From: Propionibacteriaceae bacterium
Lineage (GTDB): Bacteria > Actinomycetota > Actinomycetes > Propionibacteriales > Propionibacteriaceae
Direction: 5' to 3'
Length of the DNA: 7,201 bases
Assembly (NCBI GenBank): GCA_027353565.1
Contig: DAIEHO010000018.1
Coordinates: 1-7,201, forward strand
The number at the start of each line of letters is the position of its first letter. Within the stretch, counting starts at the first letter, position 1. Shown one piece after another: positions 1 to 6,310 of the stretch. The notes under the pieces were generated by a model. The model saw nothing but the letters and a program-made list of their open reading frames with translations. It ran no database searches and had not been told where the DNA came from. The position numbers and the translations under genes were made by a program.

Positions 1-2603
1 CGTCGGAGATCTCGGAGACGCTGCTCCGCGCGGTGACCGGGGGAGCGTCACGTCCTGCCGACGAGCTGCGGTTCGCGTACCGGCGCGAGCTGATCCGGAT
101 CGCCGCGCGCGACCTGACGGCGGACGACCCGCTGGGAGTGCTGGACGACATCGCCGGCGAGCTGGCAGACCTCGCGGATGCCGCGCTCCAGGCAGCGGTC
201 GCGATCGCGCGCACCCAGGTGGCCGGCCACGACCGCGTACGGTTCGCCGTCATCGCGCTCGGCAAGACAGGCGCCCAGGAGCTCAACTACATCTCCGACG
301 TGGACGTGCTGTACGTGGCCGAACCTGCGCTCGACGCCTCCGGCGAGCCCCAGTGCACCCCGGGCGAAGCCGTCGAGATCGGTACGAAGCTGGCCGCCGC
401 CGCGACACGTGCCTGCGCCGACCAGACGAGCGCGGGGTCGTTGTGGTCCGTGGACGCTGCGCTGAGGCCGGAGGGCAAGGCGGGCCCGCTCGTACGGACG
501 CTGGCGAGCATGAAGGCGTACTACGACAAGTGGGCGAAGAACTGGGAGTTCCAGGCGATGTTGAAGGCGCGGCCCATGGCCGGGGACCTCGCGCTCGGCC
601 AGGAGTTCTGCGATCTCATCGAGCCGCTCGTGTGGGCGGTGGGGGAGCGTGAGGGGTTCGTCCCCGAGACCCAGGCGATGCGTGCTCGGGTGATCTCGCT
701 GATTCCCGCGAAGGAGGCGGACCGCGAGATCAAGCTCGGTGCGGGGGGACTGCGCGACACGGAGTTCACCGTGCAGCTGCTGCAGCTCGTCCATGGGCGT
801 GCGGACGTGCGGCTCAGGGTCCGGGCCACGCTGCCCGCATTGGCCGCCCTCGTCGACCATGGCTACGTCGGACGGGCGGACGGGGCTCGACTGGCCGAGG
901 CGTACAGGTTCCAGCGCCTCCTCGAGCACCGCGCACAGCTGCACAAGATGCGCCGCACCCATCTGATCCCGGAGGACGAGGCCGGCCTGCGGCGCCTGGC
1001 GAGGGCGATCGGCCGTACGGAGCCGCACGAGGTGGTCGAGGACTGGCGCGCGAGCGCTCGCACGGTGACCCGTCTGCACCTGCGGGTGTTCTACTCGCCG
1101 CTGCTGGAGGCGGTGGCCCGCATCCCCTCGGAGGCTGTACGGCTGACCACGGACGCGGCGAAGACGAGGCTCTCGGCGCTCGGCTACGCGGATGCGGACG
1201 CGGCGCTGCGGCACATCAGGGCCCTGTCTGCCGGAATGTCGCGTCCTGCGGAGATCCAGCGGCAGCTCCTGCCGGCGATGCTCGGGTGGTTCGCGGCGGG
1301 TCCCAACCCCGACGCCGGGCTGCTCGCGTTCAGGCAGGTGTCGGAGGCCCTCGGCGAGACACCCTGGTACCTCCGCGCGCTGCGCGACGAATCCGCCATG
1401 GCCGAGCGGATGGCCCGCATCCTGTCGACGTCGCGAATGGCCGTCACCCTGATCCGCCGAGTGCCGCAGCAGGTGGAGCTGCTGAGCAGCGACGAGCTCA
1501 TCGTGCCACGGAGTCTCGAGGAGATCCGTGAGGCCATGACGGCCGCGGCGGGCCGCTACCCGGAGACGGAACCCGCCGTCGAGGCGGTGCAGGCGATCCG
1601 GCGACGCGAGCTGCTGCGGCTGGCGATGGCGGACCTTCTCGGGCACGCGTCACGCGAGGTCGTGGGCCGGGGCCTCACCGACATCGTCGATGCGACCGTC
1701 GGGACGGTGCTCGAGATCGCGCGCCGTGAGGTGGACGACGCACCGGAGATCGCCGTGATCGCGTGCGGCAGCTGGGGGGCCAGCGAGATGTCGTACTCGT
1801 CGGACGCCGACGGCATGTTCGTCATCGACGACACGGACGATCCTGACCGTACGCGGAGGGCGATCGCGGTCGTCACGCGCCTGCGTTCGCTGCTGACGCT
1901 GGGCGGGGAGGACGCGGCGCTGCGGTTCGACGCGGACCTGCGGCCGGAGGGCAAGGAGGGCCCCCTGGTGCGCACCTTGTCGGCGTACCGGCGCTACTAC
2001 GAGCGATGGTCTGCGACCTGGGAGGCGCAGGCCATGCTTCGTGCGGACGCCGGCACCGGCGACGAGCGGCTGGGTGCGAGGTTCATCGAGATCATCGACC
2101 CCGTCAGGTACCCGAGCGGCGGCCTCTCCCTGCAGCAGGTGCACGAGATACGACGGCTCAAGGCGCGGGTCGAGACGGAGCGGATGCCGCGGGGCGTCGA
2201 CCCGAAGCGGCACGTGAAGCTCGGTCCGGGTGGGCTTTCGGACGTCGAGTGGACCGTCCAGCTGCTGCAGCTCCAGCACGCTCACGACGTGGCCACGATG
2301 CGGACCCCGCGCACCATGGAGGCCCTTCGCGCGGCGGTGGCCGCGGAGCTGCTGGATGAGAACGACGCGGCTGCTCTCGAGGCGGCCTGGGAGCTCGCCG
2401 GCCGGATCCGCAACACCTCCATGCTCGTACGTGGCAAGGCCTCTGACACGATCCCGACCGACTCGCGGGAGAATGCGCAGGTCGCGCAGGCCCTCGGGTA
2501 CGGACGCGGCGGCGCCTCACGCCTGCTCGACGACTGGGGGCGTACGGCGCGGCGGGCGCGCAACGTCGTCAACCGGCTCTTCTACGGGCTCGAGGACGAC
2601 TGA
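1..2603 (+). CDS. glnE: Bifunctional glutamine synthetase adenylyl-removase/adenylyltransferase, 5'-partial
   Basis: GlnE adds AMP to a tyrosine of glutamine synthetase to switch it off, and removes the AMP by phosphorolysis, in response to PII/nitrogen status in the cytosol. Two tandem nucleotidyltransferase halves are visible. Numbering from the GTG at 33, the N-terminal removase half has YISDVD at 86-91, LRPEG at 144-148 and KLGAGGLRDTEF at 234-245. The C-terminal transferase half has YSSDAD at 588-593, LRPEG at 636-640 and KLGPGGLSDVEW at 729-740. The duplicated SDxD metal-binding motifs and LRPEGKxGPLVRTL motifs are diagnostic. The frame stays open to the left edge (first full codon at base 3, reading SEISETLLRA), so the gene is cut by the window. 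Actinobacterial GlnE is near 1000 residues, so about 130 N-terminal residues are missing. The stop is TGA at 2601-2603. It converges with the DUF2853 gene. Confidence 0.96.
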   Translation, partial: SEISETLLRAVTGGASRPADELRFAYRRELIRIAARDLTADDPLGVLDDIAGELADLADAALQAAVAIARTQVAGHDRVRFAVIALGKTGAQELNYISDVDVLYVAEPALDASGEPQCTPGEAVEIGTKLAAAATRACADQTSAGSLWSVDAALRPEGKAGPLVRTLASMKAYYDKWAKNWEFQAMLKARPMAGDLALGQEFCDLIEPLVWAVGEREGFVPETQAMRARVISLIPAKEADREIKLGAGGLRDTEFTVQLLQLVHGRADVRLRVRATLPALAALVDHGYVGRADGARLAEAYRFQRLLEHRAQLHKMRRTHLIPEDEAGLRRLARAIGRTEPHEVVEDWRASARTVTRLHLRVFYSPLLEAVARIPSEAVRLTTDAAKTRLSALGYADADAALRHIRALSAGMSRPAEIQRQLLPAMLGWFAAGPNPDAGLLAFRQVSEALGETPWYLRALRDESAMAERMARILSTSRMAVTLIRRVPQQVELLSSDELIVPRSLEEIREAMTAAAGRYPETEPAVEAVQAIRRRELLRLAMADLLGHASREVVGRGLTDIVDATVGTVLEIARREVDDAPEIAVIACGSWGASEMSYSSDADGMFVIDDTDDPDRTRRAIAVVTRLRSLLTLGGEDAALRFDADLRPEGKEGPLVRTLSAYRRYYERWSATWEAQAMLRADAGTGDERLGARFIEIIDPVRYPSGGLSLQQVHEIRRLKARVETERMPRGVDPKRHVKLGPGGLSDVEWTVQLLQLQHAHDVATMRTPRTMEALRAAVAAELLDENDAAALEAAWELAGRIRNTSMLVRGKASDTIPTDSRENAQVAQALGYGRGGASRLLDDWGRTARRARNVVNRLFYGLEDD

Positions 2604-2622
2604 GCGTACGGATGCGACAGCC

Positions 2623-2648
2623 GACCGGGAGGACCCGGCCGGCCGGTC
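2623..2648. terminator. Weak inverted repeat between convergent genes, possible terminator
   Basis: The 57-base gap between the glnE stop and the end of the minus-strand DUF2853 gene holds a perfect 5-bp stem with a 4-base loop (CCGGG at 2625-2629, CCCGG at 2634-2638). An alternative 6-bp pairing encloses it (GACCGG at 2623-2628 with CCGGTC at 2643-2648). No T-tract follows on either strand, so this is not a canonical intrinsic terminator. Its position between convergent genes is the main reason to list it; in DNA this GC-rich such stems also arise by chance. Confidence 0.3.
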
Positions 2649-2660
2649 TCACTGCGGGTT

Positions 2661-2987
2661 TCAGGACTTCTTGAACAGGCCGAGCTTGTTGTAGTGCTTG
2701 GCGAGCAGGTAGTAGACCGTGACGCGGTTCTTGCGGGACACGCCCTTCAGCGTTTCGCCCACGCTGGCGAGTGCTGCATCGATGGCGTCGTCGGTGTCGG
2801 TGATCGCGAGCTTCTTCTTGATGAAGCCCTCGCGGACGCGCTTGAGCTCCTCGGGGTCGCTGTACGAGACCAGCGAGGAATCGACCTTGTGGAGGGCGAT
2901 GCCACAGTGACGCACGATGCCCGCGATGGCCTCGTCATCGGCCTTGGGGTCGTACGTCTTGACGTCTGCCGCCCAATCAGTGGCCAT
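2661..2987 (-). CDS. DUF2853 family protein, function unknown
   Basis: A 108-residue, probably cytosolic protein that I recognise as DUF2853 by its conserved run: AGIVRHCGIAL near 22-32, a SLVSYSDPEELKRVRE segment near 37-52, then FIKKKL, a TDTDDAIDAAL acidic helix, and KNRVTVYYLLAKHYNKLGLF at the C-terminus. Length matches the family. No signal peptide or membrane segment is visible. The family has no assigned biochemical role that I know of. The start is ATG at 2987, six bases after GAGGAG at 2994-2999; an upstream ATG at 3056 would add 23 Arg/Thr-rich residues unlike the family and would bury this Shine-Dalgarno inside the coding region. It lies 97 bases after the hydrolase gene on the same strand, which leaves room for its own promoter, and it converges on glnE. 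The Lys-rich composition and AAG use make it slightly less GC-rich than its neighbours, but I see no clear sign of transfer. Confidence 0.9.
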   Translation of the reverse strand: MATDWAADVKTYDPKADDEAIAGIVRHCGIALHKVDSSLVSYSDPEELKRVREGFIKKKLAITDTDDAIDAALASVGETLKGVSRKNRVTVYYLLAKHYNKLGLFKKS

Positions 2988-2993
2988 ATAAGT

Positions 2994-2999
2994 CTCCTC
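2994..2999 (-). promoter_or_regulatory. Shine-Dalgarno fixing the DUF2853 start
   Basis: On the minus strand GAGGAG lies six bases before the ATG at 2987. This is the strongest ribosome-binding site in the window and rules out the longer 131-residue reading that starts at 3056. Confidence 0.8.
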
Positions 3000-3000
3000 A

Positions 3001-3028
3001 CGACGCCGGGACAGGGTAGGTGGCGTCG
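3001..3028 (-). promoter_or_regulatory. Leader stem-loop just upstream of the DUF2853 ribosome-binding site
   Basis: A perfect 7-bp inverted repeat pairs CGACGCC (3001-3007) with GGCGTCG (3022-3028) around a 14-base loop. In the minus-strand transcript the hairpin ends one base before the GAGGAG Shine-Dalgarno. It could affect translation or mRNA stability, or be a remnant terminator of the upstream hydrolase gene. It matches no riboswitch I know. The pairing is visible; any role is inference. Confidence 0.35.
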
Positions 3029-3033
3029 AGGCG

Positions 3034-3042
3034 ACCCTAGTA
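3034..3042 (-). promoter_or_regulatory. Candidate -10 element for the DUF2853 gene
   Basis: The minus strand reads TACTAGGGT here, containing TAGGGT (3039 to 3034), a TAnnnT hexamer of the actinobacterial -10 type, about 47 bases before the start codon. A second candidate, TACCCT, lies at 3018-3013. I see no convincing -35 box. If TAGGGT is used, transcription would start within a few bases of the leader hairpin, which would then form the 5' end of the mRNA. Confidence 0.3.
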
Positions 3043-3084
3043 CCGGCACACCTCACCAGGGCAGGTATCAGGGGAAGACGTGCG

Positions 3085-3897
3085 TCAGAGGCTCAACGAG
3101 TTCCTGGCGCCCCCGGCGACGATCGGCGTCCCGTCGGGAACGGCGCGGGCGCCCACGTCCCGCAGTCGCAGGTACAGCTGCTCTGGTTGGGGATTGTGGT
3201 GGCTGAGGTGGACCGCCACGACGTCGGTCGCTGCCGTTGCGCACCCCCACTCGCGGAGCTGGCGGACGGCGGCTGAGAACGACTGAAGGTTGTGGTGCCC
3301 GCCCGTGGGCTCCGTCGCGTCCCCGAACGTCTCCTCCAGAAGGACGAGGTCGAACGTGGTCCCGCCGAGCATCTCCCTCAGGCCGCGGGCCCAGGGACCG
3401 GTGTCCGTCCCCCAAAGGATCGTGGCGTCCTGGCCGGCGATGGCGTACAGGCAGGCCTCCCCGTGCGCCTCATGGTTCGCCGGGAGCGCTCTGACCCTGT
3501 ACGGGCCGAGGACGACGTCGCGTCCAGCGGTGATCGTGACGAACGTCACGTTCCCAGCACCGACCCACGGCTTGCATGCATCGATCACGGGCTTCGGCCC
3601 GACGACGGTGAGGGGTTCGTTCGTCACCCAGGACCGGTGCATGAGGAACGCCGGGTCCAGATGGTCGGGATGGACGTGGCTGGCGAGCACGTACCGCACG
3701 CCGGCGAGGGAGATGTTCGAGCGCATGGCCTGACGCGGCGCCTCCGCGCCAGGATCGACGAGCAGCACCCGGTCGATGAGCGCCGACGTCTGCGTGCGGA
3801 CGATGCCTGCCTCGACGAGAGAGGTGCAGCACGGCTTGGGGCACCACGCGTTGGGCCAGCCGTCGGACGACCCCGTACCGAGCATCAGGACTTCCAT
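3085..3897 (-). CDS. MBL-fold metallo-hydrolase, PhnP/CobU-associated type
   Basis: A 270-residue, probably cytosolic metallo-beta-lactamase-fold hydrolase. Visible metal ligands: HVHPDH at 74-79 (His74, His76, Asp78, His79), His142 in NHEAH, Asp165 in GTDTG, and His230 in HLSHH. A GHHN motif lies at 200-203. The N-terminus (GTGSSDGWPNAWC) resembles PhnP, the phosphoribosyl cyclic phosphodiesterase, and even more the MBL domain that some actinobacteria fuse to the cobinamide kinase CobU; here no CobU domain is attached. Cys19, Cys23, Cys24 and His233 sit roughly where PhnP binds a structural zinc, but with different spacing. Substrate cannot be read; a cyclic or di-ester phosphate is plausible. 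The start is ATG at 3897, right before the first beta strand, without a clear Shine-Dalgarno. The transporter's stop lies 20 bases upstream, so the two are probably cotranscribed. Confidence 0.88.
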   Translation of the reverse strand: MEVLMLGTGSSDGWPNAWCPKPCCTSLVEAGIVRTQTSALIDRVLLVDPGAEAPRQAMRSNISLAGVRYVLASHVHPDHLDPAFLMHRSWVTNEPLTVVGPKPVIDACKPWVGAGNVTFVTITAGRDVVLGPYRVRALPANHEAHGEACLYAIAGQDATILWGTDTGPWARGLREMLGGTTFDLVLLEETFGDATEPTGGHHNLQSFSAAVRQLREWGCATAATDVVAVHLSHHNPQPEQLYLRLRDVGARAVPDGTPIVAGGARNSLSL

Positions 3898-3917
3898 GGG
3901 GTTGACGCTAGCGCTCG

Positions 3918-4853
3918 TCAGGGCTCCGGGACGTGCGGCATCGCCTCAACAGTCGACCGTGGTGAGAGCAGCACGCCAAGCTGGGCGACCACGACCGCCG
4001 CGAGCATCAGTCCCGCGCCGAGGAGCGCCCTGAGGTCCATGCGCTCGCCCAGGACCACCGCGCCACCGATGGCGGCGAAGACCGCCTCGAGCGCCATGAT
4101 CAGCGCGGCGTGGCTGGCCGGCGCGTCGCGCTGTCCCACCACTTGCAGCGTGAACCCGACCCCCGTGGAGAGGAATGCGGCGTACGCGAGGGGGCCGAGC
4201 GTCTGGGCGACCCCGCTCAGGGGTGTGGGCTCGAACGCGACGGCGAAGACGAGGCTGATCACCGCGCAGGTGGCGAACTGCACGACGCACAGGCGGAACG
4301 GGTCGAGGGCGCCGAGCCGCTCCAACGCCAGGATGTGACCGGTCCAGAACACGGCGCAGCCGAGGACAAGGAGATCGCCGATGTTGACCTGGAAGCCGTT
4401 CCGCACGCTCAACAGGTACAGACCGGCGAACCCCATCGCGGCGCCCAGCCACACCCAGCGGCTCGCCCGCTGCCGGAACACGAGGTAGCCCACGATCGGG
4501 ATGAAGACCATGTACAGGCCGGTGATGAATCCGGCGTTGCCGGCTGTCGTCGTCTGCAGACCCGCCTGCTGCAGCAGCGAGCCCCCGCTCAGAGCCACAC
4601 CGACGCCGAGCCCGGGCAGCAGTACCTCCCGCCAGCGGGCCGCACGTTCCGTACGGGTGCGGCGCGAGCCACGGTCGAAGATGGCGACCACGACGAGCAG
4701 GACGAGCGCCCCCAGGGCGTGCCTCACCGCCGTGAACGACGCGAAGGCCATGTGCTCGGCCCCGAACCTCTGGGCGACGAACGCGGAGCCCCAGATCATG
4801 GCTGCGACGAGCAGGAGGACACTGCCTCGCCAGGGCCGGGGACTCGATGACAC
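3918..4853 (-). CDS. EamA/DMT-superfamily transporter (10 TM)
   Basis: A 311-residue inner-membrane protein of the drug/metabolite transporter superfamily. Ten hydrophobic helices can be placed near 9-27, 36-58, 78-99, 104-124, 133-150, 158-176, 186-206, 219-240, 247-269 and 276-297, forming two EamA repeats (about 12-150 and 157-292). Family hallmarks are [11 protein letters not shown] at 21-31, the [13 protein letters not shown] stretch at 102-114, and [17 protein letters not shown] at 254-270. Substrates in this family range from amino acids to lipid-linked sugars (ArnE/F) and are not readable here. I start it at GTG 4853, which puts the first helix close to the N-terminus; the ATG at 4970 would add 39 Arg/Ser-rich residues and overlap dprE1. 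A TAGGCT hexamer lies 8 bases upstream and no Shine-Dalgarno is seen, so the mRNA is probably leaderless. It diverges from dprE1 and is followed closely by the hydrolase. Confidence 0.88.
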   Translation of the reverse strand: MSSSPRPWRGSVLLLVAAMIWGSAFVAQRFGAEHMAFASFTAVRHALGALVLLVVVAIFDRGSRRTRTERAARWREVLLPGLGVGVALSGGSLLQQAGLQTTTAGNAGFITGLYMVFIPIVGYLVFRQRASRWVWLGAAMGFAGLYLLSVRNGFQVNIGDLLVLGCAVFWTGHILALERLGALDPFRLCVVQFATCAVISLVFAVAFEPTPLSGVAQTLGPLAYAAFLSTGVGFTLQVVGQRDAPASHAALIMALEAVFAAIGGAVVLGERMDLRALLGAGLMLAAVVVAQLGVLLSPRSTVEAMPHVPEP

Positions 4854-4861
4854 GACACGAG

Positions 4862-4867
4862 AGCCTA
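4862..4867 (-). promoter_or_regulatory. -10 element of the transporter gene (leaderless)
   Basis: On the minus strand TAGGCT (4867 to 4862) is followed by eight bases and then GTG at 4853. TAnnnT about 7-9 bases before the start codon, with no Shine-Dalgarno between, is the usual picture for leaderless actinobacterial genes. No clear -35 box is seen at the expected distance. Confidence 0.55.
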
Positions 4868-4901
4868 GGGGTCGACTGCCCGCGCCATGACCGGACACCC
4901 G

Positions 4902-4907
4902 TAGAGT
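4902..4907 (+). promoter_or_regulatory. -10 element of dprE1 (leaderless)
   Basis: TAGAGT is followed by eight bases and then ATG at 4916. There is no Shine-Dalgarno in the eight bases (GGGCTGCG), so transcription most likely starts at or next to the A of the start codon. This also decides the start: the upstream in-frame ATG at 4847 would lie before its own promoter. The -35 region is not recognisable. Confidence 0.65.
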
Positions 4908-4915
4908 GGGCTGCG

Positions 4916-6310
4916 ATGAGCGCCACGACCCAAGAGAAACTCTCCGGTTGGGGGCGGACCGCCCCCACACTTGCCCATGTCCTCAGGCCTGCCGCGCCTG
5001 AGGTCGTCATCGACGCGGTCACGACCGCGGCCGCTGCGACGTCCGGCCCCCTCTCCCGGGGGGTGGTCGCGAGGGGCCTGGGCCGCAGCTACGGCGACGT
5101 CGCCCAGAACTCCGGCGGACTGGTCATCGACATGACCTCGCTCGACCGGGTCCACCACGTCAACGCGGCGGCGGCCACCGTCGACGTGGATGCCGGCGTC
5201 TCGCTCGACGCCCTGCTCCGCGTCGTCCTGCCCCACGGACTGTGGATCCCGGTGCTGCCCGGCACGCGCCAGGTCACCGTCGGCGGGGCCATCGCATGCG
5301 ACGTGCACGGCAAGAACCACCACAGCGCCGGCAGCTTCGGCAACCACGTGCGCGCGATGCAGCTGCTCATCGCGGACGGGCGGGTCCTCGACCTGGCCCC
5401 GGAGGGTACGCCCGACGACCCTGACGGGTCCATCTTCTGGGCCACGGTCGGTGGCGCCGGGCTGACCGGCATCGTCCTGAGGGCCACGCTGGACCTCGAC
5501 CGTGTGGAGACTGCGTACTTCGTCGCTGACGGCCTTGTCACGCACTCGCTCGAAGAGACCATCGAGGCGCACACGGACGGGTCCGAGGCACGCTACCCGT
5601 ACAGCTCGGCCTGGTTCGACGCCATCTCCGCACCGCCGACGCTCGGGCGCGCGGCGATCTCGCGGGGGGCGATCGCGAGGCTCGACCAGCTGCCGCCGAA
5701 GCTCCGCAACGACCCGCTCCGCTTCGACGCCGAACCGCTCGTGACGCTGCCCGACGTGTTCCCGAACGGGCTCGCGAACAAGCTGACGTTCTCGGTGCTC
5801 GGCAGCCTCTGGTACGCCAAGAGCGGCAACTACACCAACAAGGTGCAGAGCCTGACCGGCTTCTACCACCCGTTGGACCTCATCGGCGAGTGGAACCGCG
5901 CCTACGGCTCTGACGGGTTCCTGCAGTACCAGTTCGTGGTCCCGACGAGGGCACGCGACGCCTTCGTCTCGATCGTGCGCGACATCCAGAGGTCGGGGCA
6001 CTACTCGTTCCTCAACGTGTTCAAGCTGTTCGGCGAGGGCAACCGCGCGCCGCTGTCGTACCCGATGGAGGGATGGAACGTCTGCGTCGACTTCCCGATC
6101 CGCGACGGCCTGGCGCCGTTCCTGGCGCGCATCGACAAGCAGGTGCTCGAGTTCGGCGGCCGCCTGTACGTGGCGAAGGACTCACGGACGACGGCTGCCA
6201 CGTTCCACACCATGTACCCGCGTCTCGAGGAATGGACCGCCGTCCGGCGTCGGGTGGACCCTGACGGCGTCTTCGCCTCTGACCTCGCCCGACGACTGGA
6301 GCTGTTGTGA
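4916..6310 (+). CDS. dprE1: Decaprenylphosphoryl-beta-D-ribose 2'-oxidase, FAD subunit of the DPR epimerase
   Basis: DprE1 oxidises the 2'-OH of decaprenylphosphoryl-ribose to a keto intermediate that DprE2 reduces to decaprenylphosphoryl-arabinose, the arabinose donor for cell-wall arabinan; it works at the membrane/periplasmic face in mycobacteria. The protein has 464 residues, against 461 in M. tuberculosis. The FAD-binding half carries GLGRSYGD at 54-61 and [14 protein letters not shown] at 131-144. The C-terminal half carries [14 protein letters not shown] with Cys390 and [10 protein letters not shown] with Lys421. These match M. tuberculosis His132, Cys387 and Lys418 with a constant +3 offset (His135, Cys390, Lys421). 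Cys387 is the residue trapped by benzothiazinones. The start at ATG 4916 follows a -10 box by eight bases. The stop overlaps the dprE2 start by 4 bases, so the two form an operon. Confidence 0.95.
   Translation: MSATTQEKLSGWGRTAPTLAHVLRPAAPEVVIDAVTTAAAATSGPLSRGVVARGLGRSYGDVAQNSGGLVIDMTSLDRVHHVNAAAATVDVDAGVSLDALLRVVLPHGLWIPVLPGTRQVTVGGAIACDVHGKNHHSAGSFGNHVRAMQLLIADGRVLDLAPEGTPDDPDGSIFWATVGGAGLTGIVLRATLDLDRVETAYFVADGLVTHSLEETIEAHTDGSEARYPYSSAWFDAISAPPTLGRAAISRGAIARLDQLPPKLRNDPLRFDAEPLVTLPDVFPNGLANKLTFSVLGSLWYAKSGNYTNKVQSLTGFYHPLDLIGEWNRAYGSDGFLQYQFVVPTRARDAFVSIVRDIQRSGHYSFLNVFKLFGEGNRAPLSYPMEGWNVCVDFPIRDGLAPFLARIDKQVLEFGGRLYVAKDSRTTAATFHTMYPRLEEWTAVRRRVDPDGVFASDLARRLELL
6298..6301 (+). promoter_or_regulatory. 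Ribosome-binding site for dprE2 inside the dprE1 end
   Basis: GGAG lies five bases before the GTG at 6307, within the last codons of dprE1. Together with the GTGA overlap of start and stop it indicates translational coupling, which would keep the two epimerase subunits in proportion. Confidence 0.6.

Noticed and set aside
33..35. GTG as the true start of glnE
   Set aside because: The frame is open to the left edge with fitting residues (SEISETLLRA), and about 130 residues of the family are still missing, so the gene begins outside the window.
48..1646. 532-residue open frame on the minus strand inside glnE
   Set aside because: It is an antisense shadow of a high-GC gene: Arg/Pro/His-rich, low complexity, no family motifs, while the plus strand encodes both GlnE halves.
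2661..3056. 131-residue version of the DUF2853 protein
   Set aside because: The extra 23 residues do not fit the family, and the strong GAGGAG lies before the ATG at 2987.
3906..3913. 8-base palindrome CGCTAGCG between the transporter stop and the hydrolase start
   Set aside because: It is too short and isolated to call an operator or terminator.
3292..4338. 348-residue plus-strand frame opposite the hydrolase and transporter
   Set aside because: It is antisense to two recognisable genes and has an Arg/Ala/Gly-rich composition without any domain.
4847..4915. Upstream ATG extension of dprE1 (23 residues) and the matching 39-residue extension of the transporter to 4970
   Set aside because: Each extension runs through the other gene's start and both -10 boxes; neither fits its family's N-terminus.
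3946..5022. 358-residue minus-strand frame over the transporter
   Set aside because: It is an out-of-frame reading of the transporter and of the divergent region, with Arg/Gly/Pro-rich content and no membrane helices.
4865..6001. 378-residue minus-strand frame over dprE1
   Set aside because: It is an antisense shadow rich in Val/Arg/Asp/Gly, without family features, opposite a clear DprE1.
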